From assembly GCA_934464585.1 (NCBI GenBank), contig CAKSJY010000007.1, positions 1 through 64,000 on the forward strand: a stretch of DNA of 64,000 bases, written 5' to 3'. The position numbers and the translations under genes were made by a program. Below, in pieces: positions 1-8,220 of the stretch. Each line of letters starts with the position of its first letter. Within the stretch, counting starts at the first letter, position 1. The notes beneath the pieces are model-generated. The model saw only the letters and a list, made by a program, of their open reading frames with translations, had not been told where the DNA came from and made no database searches. The stretch is from an uncultured Eubacteriales bacterium (GTDB taxonomy: Bacteria > Bacillota > Clostridia > Oscillospirales > Acutalibacteraceae).

Positions 1-1
1 A

Positions 2-673
2 GAACAAATAAGTAACCAAATAAAAATAAAAAACAGAATAAAATATAAAAATGAAGAAATATACTATAACATAGATTCAATTCACAGAGCAATTGAAAAC
101 AATAAAAAAATTAAATTTATTTATTATCATAGACGTATATTAAACGGAACTGCCTCGTTGGATAATGGTAAGGAAATTACAGTTAGCCCATATGCACTTG
201 TATGGTCAAATGATAAGTACTACCTTATTGCAAATAATGAGAAGTATGACAGCGTGAGCAATTTTAGACTCGACCGCATAAAGAGTGTAGAGATAACTAA
301 AGAAAGTGTAAGACCATATGAAGAGGTTACAGATTCTGATACTAATTTTGATGTTTCAGAGTATTTAAAAAAAAGTATAAATATGTTTTATGGTGAACAA
401 AATACTATTCAATTAGTTTGTAAAAAAGAATTTGTTGAAATACTTGTTGATAAGTTTGGTACTAATATTAATTTATACAATAAGGATGAAAATAACTTTT
501 TAGCTGTTATAAATGTATACTTGAGTGAAGGGCTTATAGAATGGTTAATACAACACGGAGATAAGGTATTTGTGCTATCGCCAGAGTCTTTGAAAAAAAG
601 TGTACTTGCAAAAATAAAAAATATAAATGATACATATAGAGAAAATAACTCAAAAGATATGCTTCAATGCTAA
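2..673 (+). CDS. WYL-domain regulatory protein, C-terminal part (5' end outside window)
   Basis: The reading frame is open from base 2, so this is the C-terminal part of a longer protein and its start lies upstream of the window. The visible part fits a WYL ligand-sensing domain: an AIENNKKIKFIYYHRR strand, then PYALVWSNDKYYL (YYL in place of WYL), then FRLDRIKSVEI, followed by the WCX-like C-terminal extension ending in a LSPESLKKSVLAKI helix. WYL proteins of this layout usually carry an N-terminal HTH and act as transcription factors; that half is not visible here. The last codon is only a few bases from the stop of the convergent mntP gene. The family is fairly sure; the target is unknown. 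Confidence 0.75.
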   Translation, partial: EQISNQIKIKNRIKYKNEEIYYNIDSIHRAIENNKKIKFIYYHRRILNGTASLDNGKEITVSPYALVWSNDKYYLIANNEKYDSVSNFRLDRIKSVEITKESVRPYEEVTDSDTNFDVSEYLKKSINMFYGEQNTIQLVCKKEFVEILVDKFGTNINLYNKDENNFLAVINVYLSEGLIEWLIQHGDKVFVLSPESLKKSVLAKIKNINDTYRENNSKDMLQC

Positions 674-677
674 GATT

Positions 678-1253
678 TTAAAAAAGTGTGTGTTCTATGA
701 GTATTTTTATACCCATAGCTATAAGTATTACTCCGCCGATAATACCAGACTTTGATGCAAAAAAAGTTCCAAACTTTTTTCCAATATAAACTCCTATAAA
801 ACATAATGAAAAGGTGATTATTCCAATTATAAGAGTAGATACTATCATAAGCTGAACACTAGAAGCTCCGATTGTAGATGGAAGTATTATTCCACTTGCC
901 AAAGCATCAACGCTGGTAGCGATAGATAAAAGTATAAGTTTTTTTATGTTATCAATACTCTGTGAAGAGTTTGTGAGATCATTATGTAGATTATCATAAA
1001 TCATTTTAATCCCAATATATGATAACAGAAAAAATGCAATCCAGTGGTCTATATGTGATACTAAATGTTCGCCTGCTTTTCCAATTCCCCAGCCTATAAC
1101 GGGCATTAAAAATTGGAAAAAACCAAATGAAAAAGCGATTAAGGCAGCTTTATTAAATTTAATATTATTATTAGTTGCTGCGCTCGCTATAGATACAGCA
1201 AAGGCATCCATAGAAAGACCTATTGCAATCATAATTAATTCTATATAATCCAT
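678..1253 (-). CDS. mntP: Manganese efflux pump MntP
   Basis: This is a 191-residue, six-helix membrane protein of the MntP (DUF204/YebN) family, which exports Mn2+ to relieve metal toxicity. Helix 1 contains GLSMDAFAVSIA and a second copy of the motif, SIATSVDALASGI, lies about 100 residues later; these paired Asp-containing repeats are the family signature. The ATG at 1253 is preferred over one 12 bases upstream, because GAGG lies six bases before it and the upstream ATG has no ribosome binding site. No yybP-ykoY (Mn2+) riboswitch is recognisable upstream, although that element often controls this family. The gene converges on the WYL gene. Confidence 0.9.
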   Translation of the reverse strand: MDYIELIMIAIGLSMDAFAVSIASAATNNNIKFNKAALIAFSFGFFQFLMPVIGWGIGKAGEHLVSHIDHWIAFFLLSYIGIKMIYDNLHNDLTNSSQSIDNIKKLILLSIATSVDALASGIILPSTIGASSVQLMIVSTLIIGIITFSLCFIGVYIGKKFGTFFASKSGIIGGVILIAMGIKILIEHTLF

Positions 1254-1418
1254 GTAATTCCTCATTTCTATACGATATTTTAATATTTTAAATTATACTA
1301 CTTTTGAAACGTGCTTTATTACAAAATTGTGTCGCATATTTATTATGAATAATAATATACTGTTCATGATATAATAGCAATATATATCATAGATGTCCTA
1401 AGGCAGAAGAGTCTGCTA

Positions 1419-1447
1419 TTGACATTTTGTACTTACTGGTGCATAAT
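1419..1447 (+). promoter_or_regulatory. Sigma-A promoter of the PTS operon
   Basis: TTGACA (1419-1424) and CATAAT (1442-1447) are separated by 17 bases, about 100 bases upstream of ptsH. The leader to ptsH is AT-rich, and I see no clear antiterminator or terminator pair in it. A small GCAGA/TCTGC inverted repeat (1403-1416) lies just upstream of the -35 element. Confidence 0.6.
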
Positions 1448-1546
1448 TGCTATTGAGAATTATTGTATATTAAAATGGATATTTTTACTATTAATTAACA
1501 CGTTTCGTTAAAATTTCGTTTAAAAAATTGAAAGGCAGTGAGTTTT

Positions 1547-1804
1547 ATGAAAGAATTTAGCTATGTTTTAACAGATGAAAATGGTATACATGCAAGACCG
1601 GCCGGTATGCTTGTAAAAGAAGCAGGTAAATTTCAATCTAAAATTAGCATTTTAAAGGGTAATAAATCAGCCGATGCTAAAAGATTATTTGCACTAATGG
1701 GTTTGGCAGCTAAGAAAGGCGATACCTTAGAAATTAAAGTTGAAGGCAGCGATGAAGAAGAAGCAAGTAGCTGCTTAGAGAACTTTTTAAAACAGAACTT
1801 GTAA
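1547..1804 (+). CDS. ptsH: Phosphocarrier protein HPr, PTS-operon copy lacking Ser46
   Basis: An 85-residue HPr transfers phosphate from enzyme I to sugar-specific EIIA domains. His15 sits in the canonical context (GIHARPA, residues 13-19). The ATG at 1547 is chosen over an in-frame GTG at 1538: AAAGG (1531-1535) is correctly spaced only for the ATG, which also places the histidine at position 15. Where low-GC Gram-positive HPr normally has Ser46 in a KSIMGV-like motif, this protein reads DAKRLFALMGL, with Arg46. It should therefore not be a substrate for HPr kinase, although the PTS function looks intact. It is the first gene of ptsH-ptsI-IIA-IICB. A second HPr at 28622 keeps Ser46. Confidence 0.93.
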   Translation: MKEFSYVLTDENGIHARPAGMLVKEAGKFQSKISILKGNKSADAKRLFALMGLAAKKGDTLEIKVEGSDEEEASSCLENFLKQNL

Positions 1805-1824
1805 TAGCTGAGGAGAAAAAATCA

Positions 1825-3489
1825 ATGATAGTTTTGAAAGGTAAGGGAGTCTTTGGCGGAATAGTATTCGGTAAGCTTTATATGTATAGGCGTACACAAC
1901 ACGAGATAAAAAGGTATAGAGTGGAAAATATAGATACTGAAATATCAAGATATGAAAATGCTAAAAAGTTAGCTATACTTCAATTGCAGAGTTTATATGA
2001 AAAAGCATTGCAGGAAGTAGGCGAGACTAATGCAATGATATTTCAAATTCATCAAATGATGTTGGAAGATCTAGATTATTGTGAATCAATAATTAGTATA
2101 ATTAAGAATCAGGGAGTTAATGCTGAGTTTGCAATTGCAAATACAGCGGATAATTTTTCAGAAATGTTCTCTTCTATGGACGATAGCTATATGAAGGAAC
2201 GTGCAGCTGATGTAAGAGATGTTTCTAAAAGACTTATAGAGGTATTGTTAAACTCCCAATCGGGTGGAATCAAATCAGATGAGCCGGTTATAGTAGCAGC
2301 TGATGATCTTGCACCAAGTGAAACCGTTCAGATTGATAAAAATAAGGTATTGGGTTTTGTTACCTCAAAGGGTTCTTCAAGTTCACATACAGCTATTCTT
2401 GCAAGAACAATGAACATTCCTGCAATTGTTGGTTTAGGTAAGGCTTTAAAAGAAGAGTATAATGGCAAAGAGTCTATTGTAGATGGATATTCCGGAATAT
2501 TATATATAGATCCTACTGCCGAAATTATAAAAGAAATGAGACAAAAAAAGGAGCAAAAGGATAGACAAACAGATCTTTTGCAAAAGTTAAAAGGTAGAGA
2601 AAATATAACTAAAGATGGACAAAAAATAGATATATATGCTAATATCGGAGATGTTTCAGATATTGGTGCTGTGCTTCAAAATGATGCCGGTGGTGTTGGG
2701 CTATTTAGGAGTGAGTTTATATATCTTGGAAGCAATGACTATCCTACAGAAGATGCTCAGTTTTCTGCATATAAGGATGCTGCAGAAAAAATGTGTGGAA
2801 AAAGAGTCGTTATACGTACCCTTGATATAGGCGCAGATAAACAAATAGACTATTTTGATTTACCTAAAGAAGAAAATCCTGCTATGGGATATAGAGCTAT
2901 TAGGATTTGCTTAGATCGTATAGGAATCTTTAAAACACAATTAAGGGCGCTCTATAGAGCTTCGGCATATGGAAAAATTGCAATAATGTTTCCTATGATT
3001 ACATCCGTAGACGAAATAAGAAAGATAAAAAAGCTGGTATCTGAAGTTAAAGATGAACTTAAAAATGAAGGTATTGACTATGATGATAATGTCGAAATAG
3101 GTGTAATGATAGAGACGCCGGCAGCAGCCTTGATAAGTGACTATTTAGCAAAAGAAGTAGACTTTTTTAGTGTTGGTACTAATGACTTAACTCAATATAC
3201 ATTGGCATTGGATAGGCAAAATGATAATTTAGCCGAATTTTATAATCCACATCATAAGGCAATTTTAAGACTTATAAAGTTTGCAGCAGACAATGCTCAT
3301 AAAAACGGTATATGGATAGGAATTTGTGGGGAACTTGGTGCGGACTTGAGTTTGACAGAAACTTTCTTGTCCATTGGCATAGATGAGCTTTCTGTAAATC
3401 CGGGATGTGTTTTATCGGTTAGAGAGAAAGTATTAAATGCTGATGTCTCAAAAGTAAAAGACAAAATTTTAGCTGATATTTTATCTTAA
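1825..3489 (+). CDS. ptsI: PTS enzyme I (phosphoenolpyruvate-protein phosphotransferase)
   Basis: Enzyme I autophosphorylates with phosphoenolpyruvate and hands the phosphate to HPr. The protein has 554 residues, close to the usual 570. The swivelling phosphohistidine domain carries the active-site His at about residue 188 in GSSSSHTAILAR. The C-terminal TIM barrel has the PEP-binding motifs GVGLFRSEFIYL, GYRAIR, MIETPAAALISD and FFSVGTNDLTQYTLA, and the catalytic Cys motif GICGELG near the end. It starts 20 bases after ptsH, behind a GAGGAG ribosome binding site, so the two genes are surely co-transcribed. Some His-domain residues differ from the common GGRTSHSAI form, but nothing essential seems to be missing. 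Confidence 0.96.
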   Translation: MIVLKGKGVFGGIVFGKLYMYRRTQHEIKRYRVENIDTEISRYENAKKLAILQLQSLYEKALQEVGETNAMIFQIHQMMLEDLDYCESIISIIKNQGVNAEFAIANTADNFSEMFSSMDDSYMKERAADVRDVSKRLIEVLLNSQSGGIKSDEPVIVAADDLAPSETVQIDKNKVLGFVTSKGSSSSHTAILARTMNIPAIVGLGKALKEEYNGKESIVDGYSGILYIDPTAEIIKEMRQKKEQKDRQTDLLQKLKGRENITKDGQKIDIYANIGDVSDIGAVLQNDAGGVGLFRSEFIYLGSNDYPTEDAQFSAYKDAAEKMCGKRVVIRTLDIGADKQIDYFDLPKEENPAMGYRAIRICLDRIGIFKTQLRALYRASAYGKIAIMFPMITSVDEIRKIKKLVSEVKDELKNEGIDYDDNVEIGVMIETPAAALISDYLAKEVDFFSVGTNDLTQYTLALDRQNDNLAEFYNPHHKAILRLIKFAADNAHKNGIWIGICGELGADLSLTETFLSIGIDELSVNPGCVLSVREKVLNADVSKVKDKILADILS

Positions 3490-3540
3490 ATATTTAAAGA
3501 CTATTTTAAATTTGATTTATTTGAAAGAGAGATTTTTATT

Positions 3541-4017
3541 ATGTTCAATTTCAGAAAAAAGAAAAATGCATTTTTAGCAACTCAAAATGGTAAAATAATA
3601 GATTTAAAAGATGTCCCGGACGAAGCATTTTCTCAAAAGATGCTTGGAGACGGTGTAGCTATTATGCCTACAGGAAACGACATATGTTCACCGGTTGATG
3701 GTACTATAATACAAGTTACAGATACATTGCATGCTTATGGTATTGCATCTGACGATGGTTTAGATGTTTTAGTACACGTTGGAATTAATACAGTTGAATT
3801 AAAAGGTGAAGGATTTGAGACCCTCGTAAAAGAAGGTGATAAAGTTAAAGCTGGTGATGTTATTGCTAGGGCAGATTTGCCGCTTATAAAAAGCAAAGGG
3901 TATGAATTATATACCCCTGTATTAATAACAAATATGGATGATATTAAAGAATTATCAGTTTGTGATGGCAATGTAGAAGCAGGGAAGACTGTTATAATGA
4001 CTTATTCTAAGAAATAA
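3541..4017 (+). CDS. crr: PTS glucose-type EIIA component
   Basis: A stand-alone 158-residue EIIA of the glucose family (PF00358). It accepts phosphate from HPr and passes it to the EIIB domain of the neighbouring transporter. The two active-site histidines are His64 (TLHAYGI) and His79 (VLVHVGINTVEL); the family entry motif SPVDGTI lies at 50-56. The gene sits between ptsI and the IICB gene in the same operon, a layout that makes the operon a self-contained PTS. In Gram-positive bacteria this domain is often fused to IICB; here it is separate, as in enteric bacteria. The symbol crr is given by homology only; enteric-type inducer-exclusion roles should not be assumed. Confidence 0.9.
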   Translation: MFNFRKKKNAFLATQNGKIIDLKDVPDEAFSQKMLGDGVAIMPTGNDICSPVDGTIIQVTDTLHAYGIASDDGLDVLVHVGINTVELKGEGFETLVKEGDKVKAGDVIARADLPLIKSKGYELYTPVLITNMDDIKELSVCDGNVEAGKTVIMTYSKK

Positions 4018-4076
4018 TTTAAATATTAATTTAAAAAAACTTTGCAAGAAATTAATTATGAAATGGTGGTTTAAAA

Positions 4077-5696
4077 ATGAAAAAGGAAAGCGCAGTATTT
4101 AGCGTTCTACAAAAAATAGGACGTTCATTTATGTTTCCAATAGCCCTTTTGCCTGTAGCAGGTTTGCTTTTGGGAATAGGAGCTTCGTTTACCAATCAAA
4201 CGACAGTTGAGTCTTTTGGTATGCAGGCTTTCTTAGGTGAAGGTACGTTTATGTATTCGATCCTATTAGTAATGAAAGATACAGGACAAATAATATTCTC
4301 AAACTTACCTATAATTTTCGCTATGGGTGTTGCCTTGGGAATGGCAGAAAAGGAAAAGGCAACTGCTACTCTTTCAGCAGCTATTGCATTCTTTATTATG
4401 CATCAAACAATTTCAACTTTACTTTCATTAACAGGTAAACTTGATGAAGGTGCAATGCTTGAAGGAACAATTGCAGAAACATGTGGTATTAAGTCCCTTG
4501 AAATGGGTGTGTTTGGCGGTATAATTGTAGGTTTGGGTGTTGCAGCATTACACAACAAATTCTACAAAATTAAACTTCCAACAGTTATATCCTTCTTTGG
4601 TGGAACTAGATTTGTTCCGATTATTTCAGCACTTGTGTATATATTAGTCGGAGTTGTTATGTTCTTTGCTTGGCCGTTTATTCAAGCAGGAATATATGCA
4701 TTGGGTGGATTAGTTACCGGCTCAGGTTATGCAGGAACATTTATCTATGGAATAATAGAAAGAGCATTAATACCTTTTGGTCTACACCATGTGTTCTATA
4801 TGCCATTCTGGCAAACAGGTTTGGGCGGATCTATGATGATAGATGGTGTAAATGTTCAGGGTGCACAGAACATCTATTTTGCTCAGCTTGCTTCTCCTAG
4901 TACTACACACTTTAGTGTTGATGCAACAAGGTTTATGGCAGGTAAATTCCCATTCATGATGTTTGGTTTACCGGGTGCAGCACTTGCTATGTACTTTACA
5001 GCGAAACCTTCAAAGAAAAAGGTAGCAGCAGGTTTACTTCTTTCAGCAGCACTAACAGCATTTGTTACAGGTATTACTGAGCCTTTGGAATTTACATTCT
5101 TGTTTGTAGCACCACTTATGTATGCTGTTCACTGTGTTTTTGCAGGACTTTCATTTATGTTAATGCATATATTTAATGTTGGTGTGGGAATGACATTCTC
5201 TGGTGGATTTATCGACTTTATGTTATTTGGTGTTTTACAGGGTAACGATAAGACAAACTGGATATTTATACCAATAGTCGGAATATTCTATTTCATAATA
5301 TACTTCTTTGTCTTTACTTTCATGATCAAAAAGTTCAATTATGTAACACCTGGTAGGGAAGAGGACGATGAAGAAACTAAGCTTTATACAAGAAAAGATG
5401 TTGAAGAAGCTAAAGGTAGTTCATCAGATTTCAGATCAAATCTTACTAGTGATGCAGTTTCTCAAATGATACTAGATGGTCTTGGTGGAATTGACAATAT
5501 AGATGATTTAGATTGCTGTGCAACTCGTTTAAGAGTAACAGTTCAAGATAGTTCTAAGGTTGTAGATGCTACTTTGAAAAAGAGTGGTGCTTCCGGAGTA
5601 ATCAAAAAGGGATCCGGAGTTCAAATTATCTATGGACCAAGAGTAACAGTTATAAAAAGTGAGCTTGAAGACTATATTGATTCTATTAAGAAGTAA
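4077..5696 (+). CDS. ptsG: PTS glucose-type transporter, EIICB
   Basis: A 539-residue membrane permease that couples sugar uptake to phosphorylation. The N-terminal EIIC domain begins with FMFPIALLPVAGLLLGIGAS and contains about ten hydrophobic segments, including ERALIPFGLHHVFYMPFW and the GITEPLEFTFLF motif typical of the glucose superfamily. A charged linker (REEDDEETKLYTRKD) leads to the C-terminal EIIB domain, whose phosphorylated cysteine is Cys481 in LDCCATRLRV. With the adjacent EIIA it forms a complete system. Glucose is the most likely substrate; N-acetylglucosamine or another hexose cannot be excluded. A hairpin terminator follows at once. Confidence 0.93.
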   Translation: MKKESAVFSVLQKIGRSFMFPIALLPVAGLLLGIGASFTNQTTVESFGMQAFLGEGTFMYSILLVMKDTGQIIFSNLPIIFAMGVALGMAEKEKATATLSAAIAFFIMHQTISTLLSLTGKLDEGAMLEGTIAETCGIKSLEMGVFGGIIVGLGVAALHNKFYKIKLPTVISFFGGTRFVPIISALVYILVGVVMFFAWPFIQAGIYALGGLVTGSGYAGTFIYGIIERALIPFGLHHVFYMPFWQTGLGGSMMIDGVNVQGAQNIYFAQLASPSTTHFSVDATRFMAGKFPFMMFGLPGAALAMYFTAKPSKKKVAAGLLLSAALTAFVTGITEPLEFTFLFVAPLMYAVHCVFAGLSFMLMHIFNVGVGMTFSGGFIDFMLFGVLQGNDKTNWIFIPIVGIFYFIIYFFVFTFMIKKFNYVTPGREEDDEETKLYTRKDVEEAKGSSSDFRSNLTSDAVSQMILDGLGGIDNIDDLDCCATRLRVTVQDSSKVVDATLKKSGASGVIKKGSGVQIIYGPRVTVIKSELEDYIDSIKK

Positions 5697-5722
5697 TCTT
5701 TACTAAATTAAAAATATAAAAT

Positions 5723-5764
5723 TATATGCACCCTCACTAATGTGAAGGTGCATATATATTTGTT
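5723..5764 (+). terminator. Intrinsic terminator after ptsG
   Basis: A 15-bp stem with one C-A mismatch (5723-5737 with 5742-5756, loop TAAT) is followed by a short T-rich stretch. It ends the PTS operon. The hairpin lies just before the start chosen for the glycosyltransferase. Confidence 0.7.
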
Positions 5765-5774
5765 TGAGGTTAAG

Positions 5775-6716
5775 ATGATAGATGAAATGAAAGTATTATC
5801 GATAGTTGTACCATGCTATAATGAACAGACTGCGATTAAGATTTTTTATAATGAAATAATTAAAGTATCAAAAAAACTTCAACCGAAAGTAGAATTTGAA
5901 ATTATATTTATTGACGACGGTTCCAAGGACAATACCTTGTATGCTATTAAAGAAATAAGTAACCAAGATGTTAGAGTAAAGTACATATCTTTTTCAAGAA
6001 ATTTTGGTAAAGAATCTGCAATGTATGCCGGTTTAAAAAAGGCTAAAGGTGATCTTGTTGCAATAATGGATGTTGATTTACAAGATCCACCTAAACTTTT
6101 GTATGATATGTATAACTGTATTGTTAATGGAGAATGCGACTGTGTCGCAGCAAGACGTGTAACAAGAAAAGGAGAGCCACTTATAAGATCGTTTTTTGCC
6201 AGATGTTTTTATTCACTTGTTAATAAGGTATCTAATACTCAAATAGTAGATGGCGCAAGGGATTATAGACTAATGACAAGGCAAATGGTAGATTCTATAA
6301 TTAGCTTGAAAGAATACAACAGATTTTCAAAAGGTATATTTAGTTGGGTTGGTTATAACACAAAGTGGATTGAATATGAAAATGTGGAAAGAGTAACCGG
6401 CGAAACAAGGTGGTCTTTTTGGAAACTGTTTATCTATTCTTTAGATGGAATAATAGCATTCTCGACTGCTCCGTTGGCTCTTGCTTCTGTTGCAGGAATA
6501 CTACTATGCTTTTTAGCATTTATTTTTATTTGTATTATAATAGTTAAAACTCTAGTTTTTGGTGATCCTGTTGATGGTTATCCATCACTTATATGCGTTA
6601 TAATGTTTATAGGTGGGGTACAACTTTTTTGTATCGGAATACTAGGACAATATATTGCAAGGATTTATTTAGAAACCAAAAAACGGCCGTTATACATAAT
6701 AAAAGAAGAAAGTTAA
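5775..6716 (+). CDS. Family 2 glycosyltransferase, GtrB/DPM1-like, membrane-anchored
   Basis: A 313-residue GT-A glycosyltransferase of the bactoprenol-glucosyltransferase / dolichol-phosphate-mannose-synthase type. It probably transfers a sugar from a nucleotide donor to undecaprenyl phosphate on the inner membrane face. The N-terminal catalytic domain shows SIVVPCYNE, IIFIDDGSKDNT, SFSRNFGKESAMYAGL and the metal-binding AIMDVDLQDPP. RFSKGIFSWVGY and GETRWSFWKLFIYSLDGI follow, and two hydrophobic helices close the protein, as in GtrB. The ATG at 5775 has GAGGT just before it; an earlier ATG at 5742 lies inside the terminator hairpin and is unlikely. The natural acceptor and sugar cannot be read from the sequence. 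Confidence 0.88.
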   Translation: MIDEMKVLSIVVPCYNEQTAIKIFYNEIIKVSKKLQPKVEFEIIFIDDGSKDNTLYAIKEISNQDVRVKYISFSRNFGKESAMYAGLKKAKGDLVAIMDVDLQDPPKLLYDMYNCIVNGECDCVAARRVTRKGEPLIRSFFARCFYSLVNKVSNTQIVDGARDYRLMTRQMVDSIISLKEYNRFSKGIFSWVGYNTKWIEYENVERVTGETRWSFWKLFIYSLDGIIAFSTAPLALASVAGILLCFLAFIFICIIIVKTLVFGDPVDGYPSLICVIMFIGGVQLFCIGILGQYIARIYLETKKRPLYIIKEES

Positions 6717-6729
6717 AAGATTTATATAT

Positions 6730-6749
6730 CTAAAGTCTTAAGGCTTTAG
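6730..6749. promoter_or_regulatory. 20-bp near-perfect palindrome before the queuosine transporter
   Basis: The 20 bases are symmetric about a CTTAAG core, with CTAAAG and CTTTAG arms and one symmetric T/G exception that would still pair as U-G in RNA. The right end touches the AGGAAAGG ribosome binding site of the next gene. It may be an operator or a translation-controlling hairpin. It does not resemble the preQ1 riboswitches I know. Confidence 0.4.
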
Positions 6750-6764
6750 GAAAGGATGATTAAT

Positions 6765-7448
6765 ATGAAACAGGTGCTGGACAACCCTGAAAAAAACCAG
6801 GAAAGTATATATCAAAATGACTTTAACTGTCTTTTAGTAGTAGCTGCATTTATGGTTACGTCGTATATAGCAGCAAATGTTATGGCGGTAAAGCTTGTAC
6901 AGATATTTAATATTACTATTTTTGATGCAGGAACAATAACATTCCCAATATCGTTTATGCTTGGAAATGTACTAACTGAGGTATGGGGATTTAAAATAGC
7001 AAGAAAGGTCATAATACTTACGTTTGTTTGCAATTTGTTTTTTGTGATATCGACAACTATAGGCATATTTTTGCCATCTCCTGATTATATGCAGGAAATT
7101 GCATTGTCATATAAAAACATATTCACAACTGTTCCGAGAATATTATTTGCTTCATTTGTAGCGTTTTTATGTGGGCAGTTTACTAACTCATGGGCAATGG
7201 AAAAAATAAAAAAGATAACCAATAAAAAGTATTTATGGCTAAGAACAATACTAAGTTCAGTAGTAGGGTATGTTTTTGATACTATTCCGTTTACATTTAT
7301 AGCTTTTGCAGGTGTTGCACCATTAAAAGATATTATAAGTATGATTTCAATGCTTTATTTTGCCAAAATAGCAATAGAAATATTTTTTGGTACTCCGTTT
7401 GCTTATATTTTAGTATCATTTTTAAAGAAAAAGGTGAGTGATTATTAG
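6765..7448 (+). CDS. yhhQ: Queuosine precursor transporter, YhhQ/QPTR family
   Basis: A 227-residue integral membrane protein of the YhhQ (DUF165, QPTR) family, which imports queuosine precursors such as preQ0, preQ1, queuine or queuosine for tRNA modification. Family features visible are LLVVAAFMVTSYIAANVMAVKL in helix 1, then DAGTITFPISFMLGNVLTEVWG and, later, RTILSSVVGYVFDTIPFTFIAF. The ATG at 6765 is preferred over one at 6756, because AGGAAAGG directly abuts the earlier one. The stop codon lies two bases before the ATG of the following radical SAM gene, implying translational coupling and a shared pathway. Confidence 0.88.
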   Translation: MKQVLDNPEKNQESIYQNDFNCLLVVAAFMVTSYIAANVMAVKLVQIFNITIFDAGTITFPISFMLGNVLTEVWGFKIARKVIILTFVCNLFFVISTTIGIFLPSPDYMQEIALSYKNIFTTVPRILFASFVAFLCGQFTNSWAMEKIKKITNKKYLWLRTILSSVVGYVFDTIPFTFIAFAGVAPLKDIISMISMLYFAKIAIEIFFGTPFAYILVSFLKKKVSDY

Positions 7449-7449
7449 T

Positions 7450-8142
7450 ATGGGTGATCTTGTTAGATATTCTCTAATAACAGAAAAAATGCCAAGAGAA
7501 TTTATTTTACTCCAGGGAAACGGATGTATTTGGAAAAAGTGCATTTTTTGCGATTATTATAATGATGTGAGTAATAACCCCTTTTCTGTAAATAAACCTG
7601 TTATAGATATGATTACAGGGGAAACAGGTACCCTAGATGTAATCAATTCAGGTTCTGCCATGGAACTCGATAGAGATACAGTAAATTATTTAAGGAAAAA
7701 GGTAAAAGAAAAGTCTATAAATACTTTGTGGTTTGAGGCACATTGGTTATATAGAGACAAGCTTCTAGATTTTTCTAAAAATTTTCCGGAATGTAATGTA
7801 AAATATAGAATAGGGGTAGAAACATTCGATAAGGACTTATCATTAAAATTAAAAAAGGGAATAGGTAGAAATGTTACTCCTAAGGAAATCTCAAAATATT
7901 TTAAGGGTGCCTGCCTCCTTGTAGGGTTTGAAGGACAAACAAAAGAAATTATTGAAAACGATATAAATATAGCGTTACAGTATTTTGAATATTTTAGTGT
8001 TAATGTGTTCGTAGAAAATTCTACCGGTCTTAAAAGAGATAGTAGTCTGGTTGAATGGTTTATACATAATATGTATCCTAAAATAAAGGATAACCCCAAA
8101 ATAGAAGTTCTTATTAATAATACAGACCTTGGTGTTGGTTAA
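7450..8142 (+). CDS. Small radical SAM protein, candidate queuine-salvage lyase (QueL-like)
   Basis: A 230-residue protein with an N-terminal radical SAM-like cluster motif: Cys26, Cys31 and Cys34 in GNGCIWKKCIFCDYY. The spacing is CX4CX2C rather than the usual CX3CX2C. The rest fits a shortened TIM barrel: NTLWFEAHWLYRDKL, a YRIGVETFDKDL strand like the SAM-binding GxE region of the superfamily, and LLVGFEGQT. The ATG at 7450 is chosen because AAGGTGAG is correctly spaced for it. Clostridial queuine salvage is known to pair a YhhQ transporter with a radical SAM queuosine lyase (QueL), so the coupling suggests that role. No QueK-like nucleoside hydrolase is next to it. The function is inferred from context. 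Confidence 0.6.
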   Translation: MGDLVRYSLITEKMPREFILLQGNGCIWKKCIFCDYYNDVSNNPFSVNKPVIDMITGETGTLDVINSGSAMELDRDTVNYLRKKVKEKSINTLWFEAHWLYRDKLLDFSKNFPECNVKYRIGVETFDKDLSLKLKKGIGRNVTPKEISKYFKGACLLVGFEGQTKEIIENDINIALQYFEYFSVNVFVENSTGLKRDSSLVEWFIHNMYPKIKDNPKIEVLINNTDLGVG

Positions 8143-8156
8143 TTAAACATATAAAG

Positions 8157-8201
8157 AAATACCTACTACAAAGTAAGTCTTTGATAGTAGGTATTTTTAT
8201 A
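8157..8201. terminator. Bidirectional terminator between the radical SAM gene and argS
   Basis: A long stem (8157-8173 with 8179-8196, loop TAAGT, one bulged A) has T-runs on the 3' side of both strands. It ends both the plus-strand pair and the minus-strand argS operon. Confidence 0.8.
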
Positions 8202-8220
8202 TAGGTAATACTATATGATT

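Noticed and set aside
1254..1418. Manganese (yybP-ykoY) riboswitch before mntP
   Set aside because: The region upstream of mntP lacks the conserved riboswitch loops; only AT-rich sequence is seen.
6717..6764. preQ1 riboswitch before the queuosine transporter
   Set aside because: The gap between genes is too short and lacks the preQ1 aptamer pattern; only the palindrome at 6730-6749 is present.
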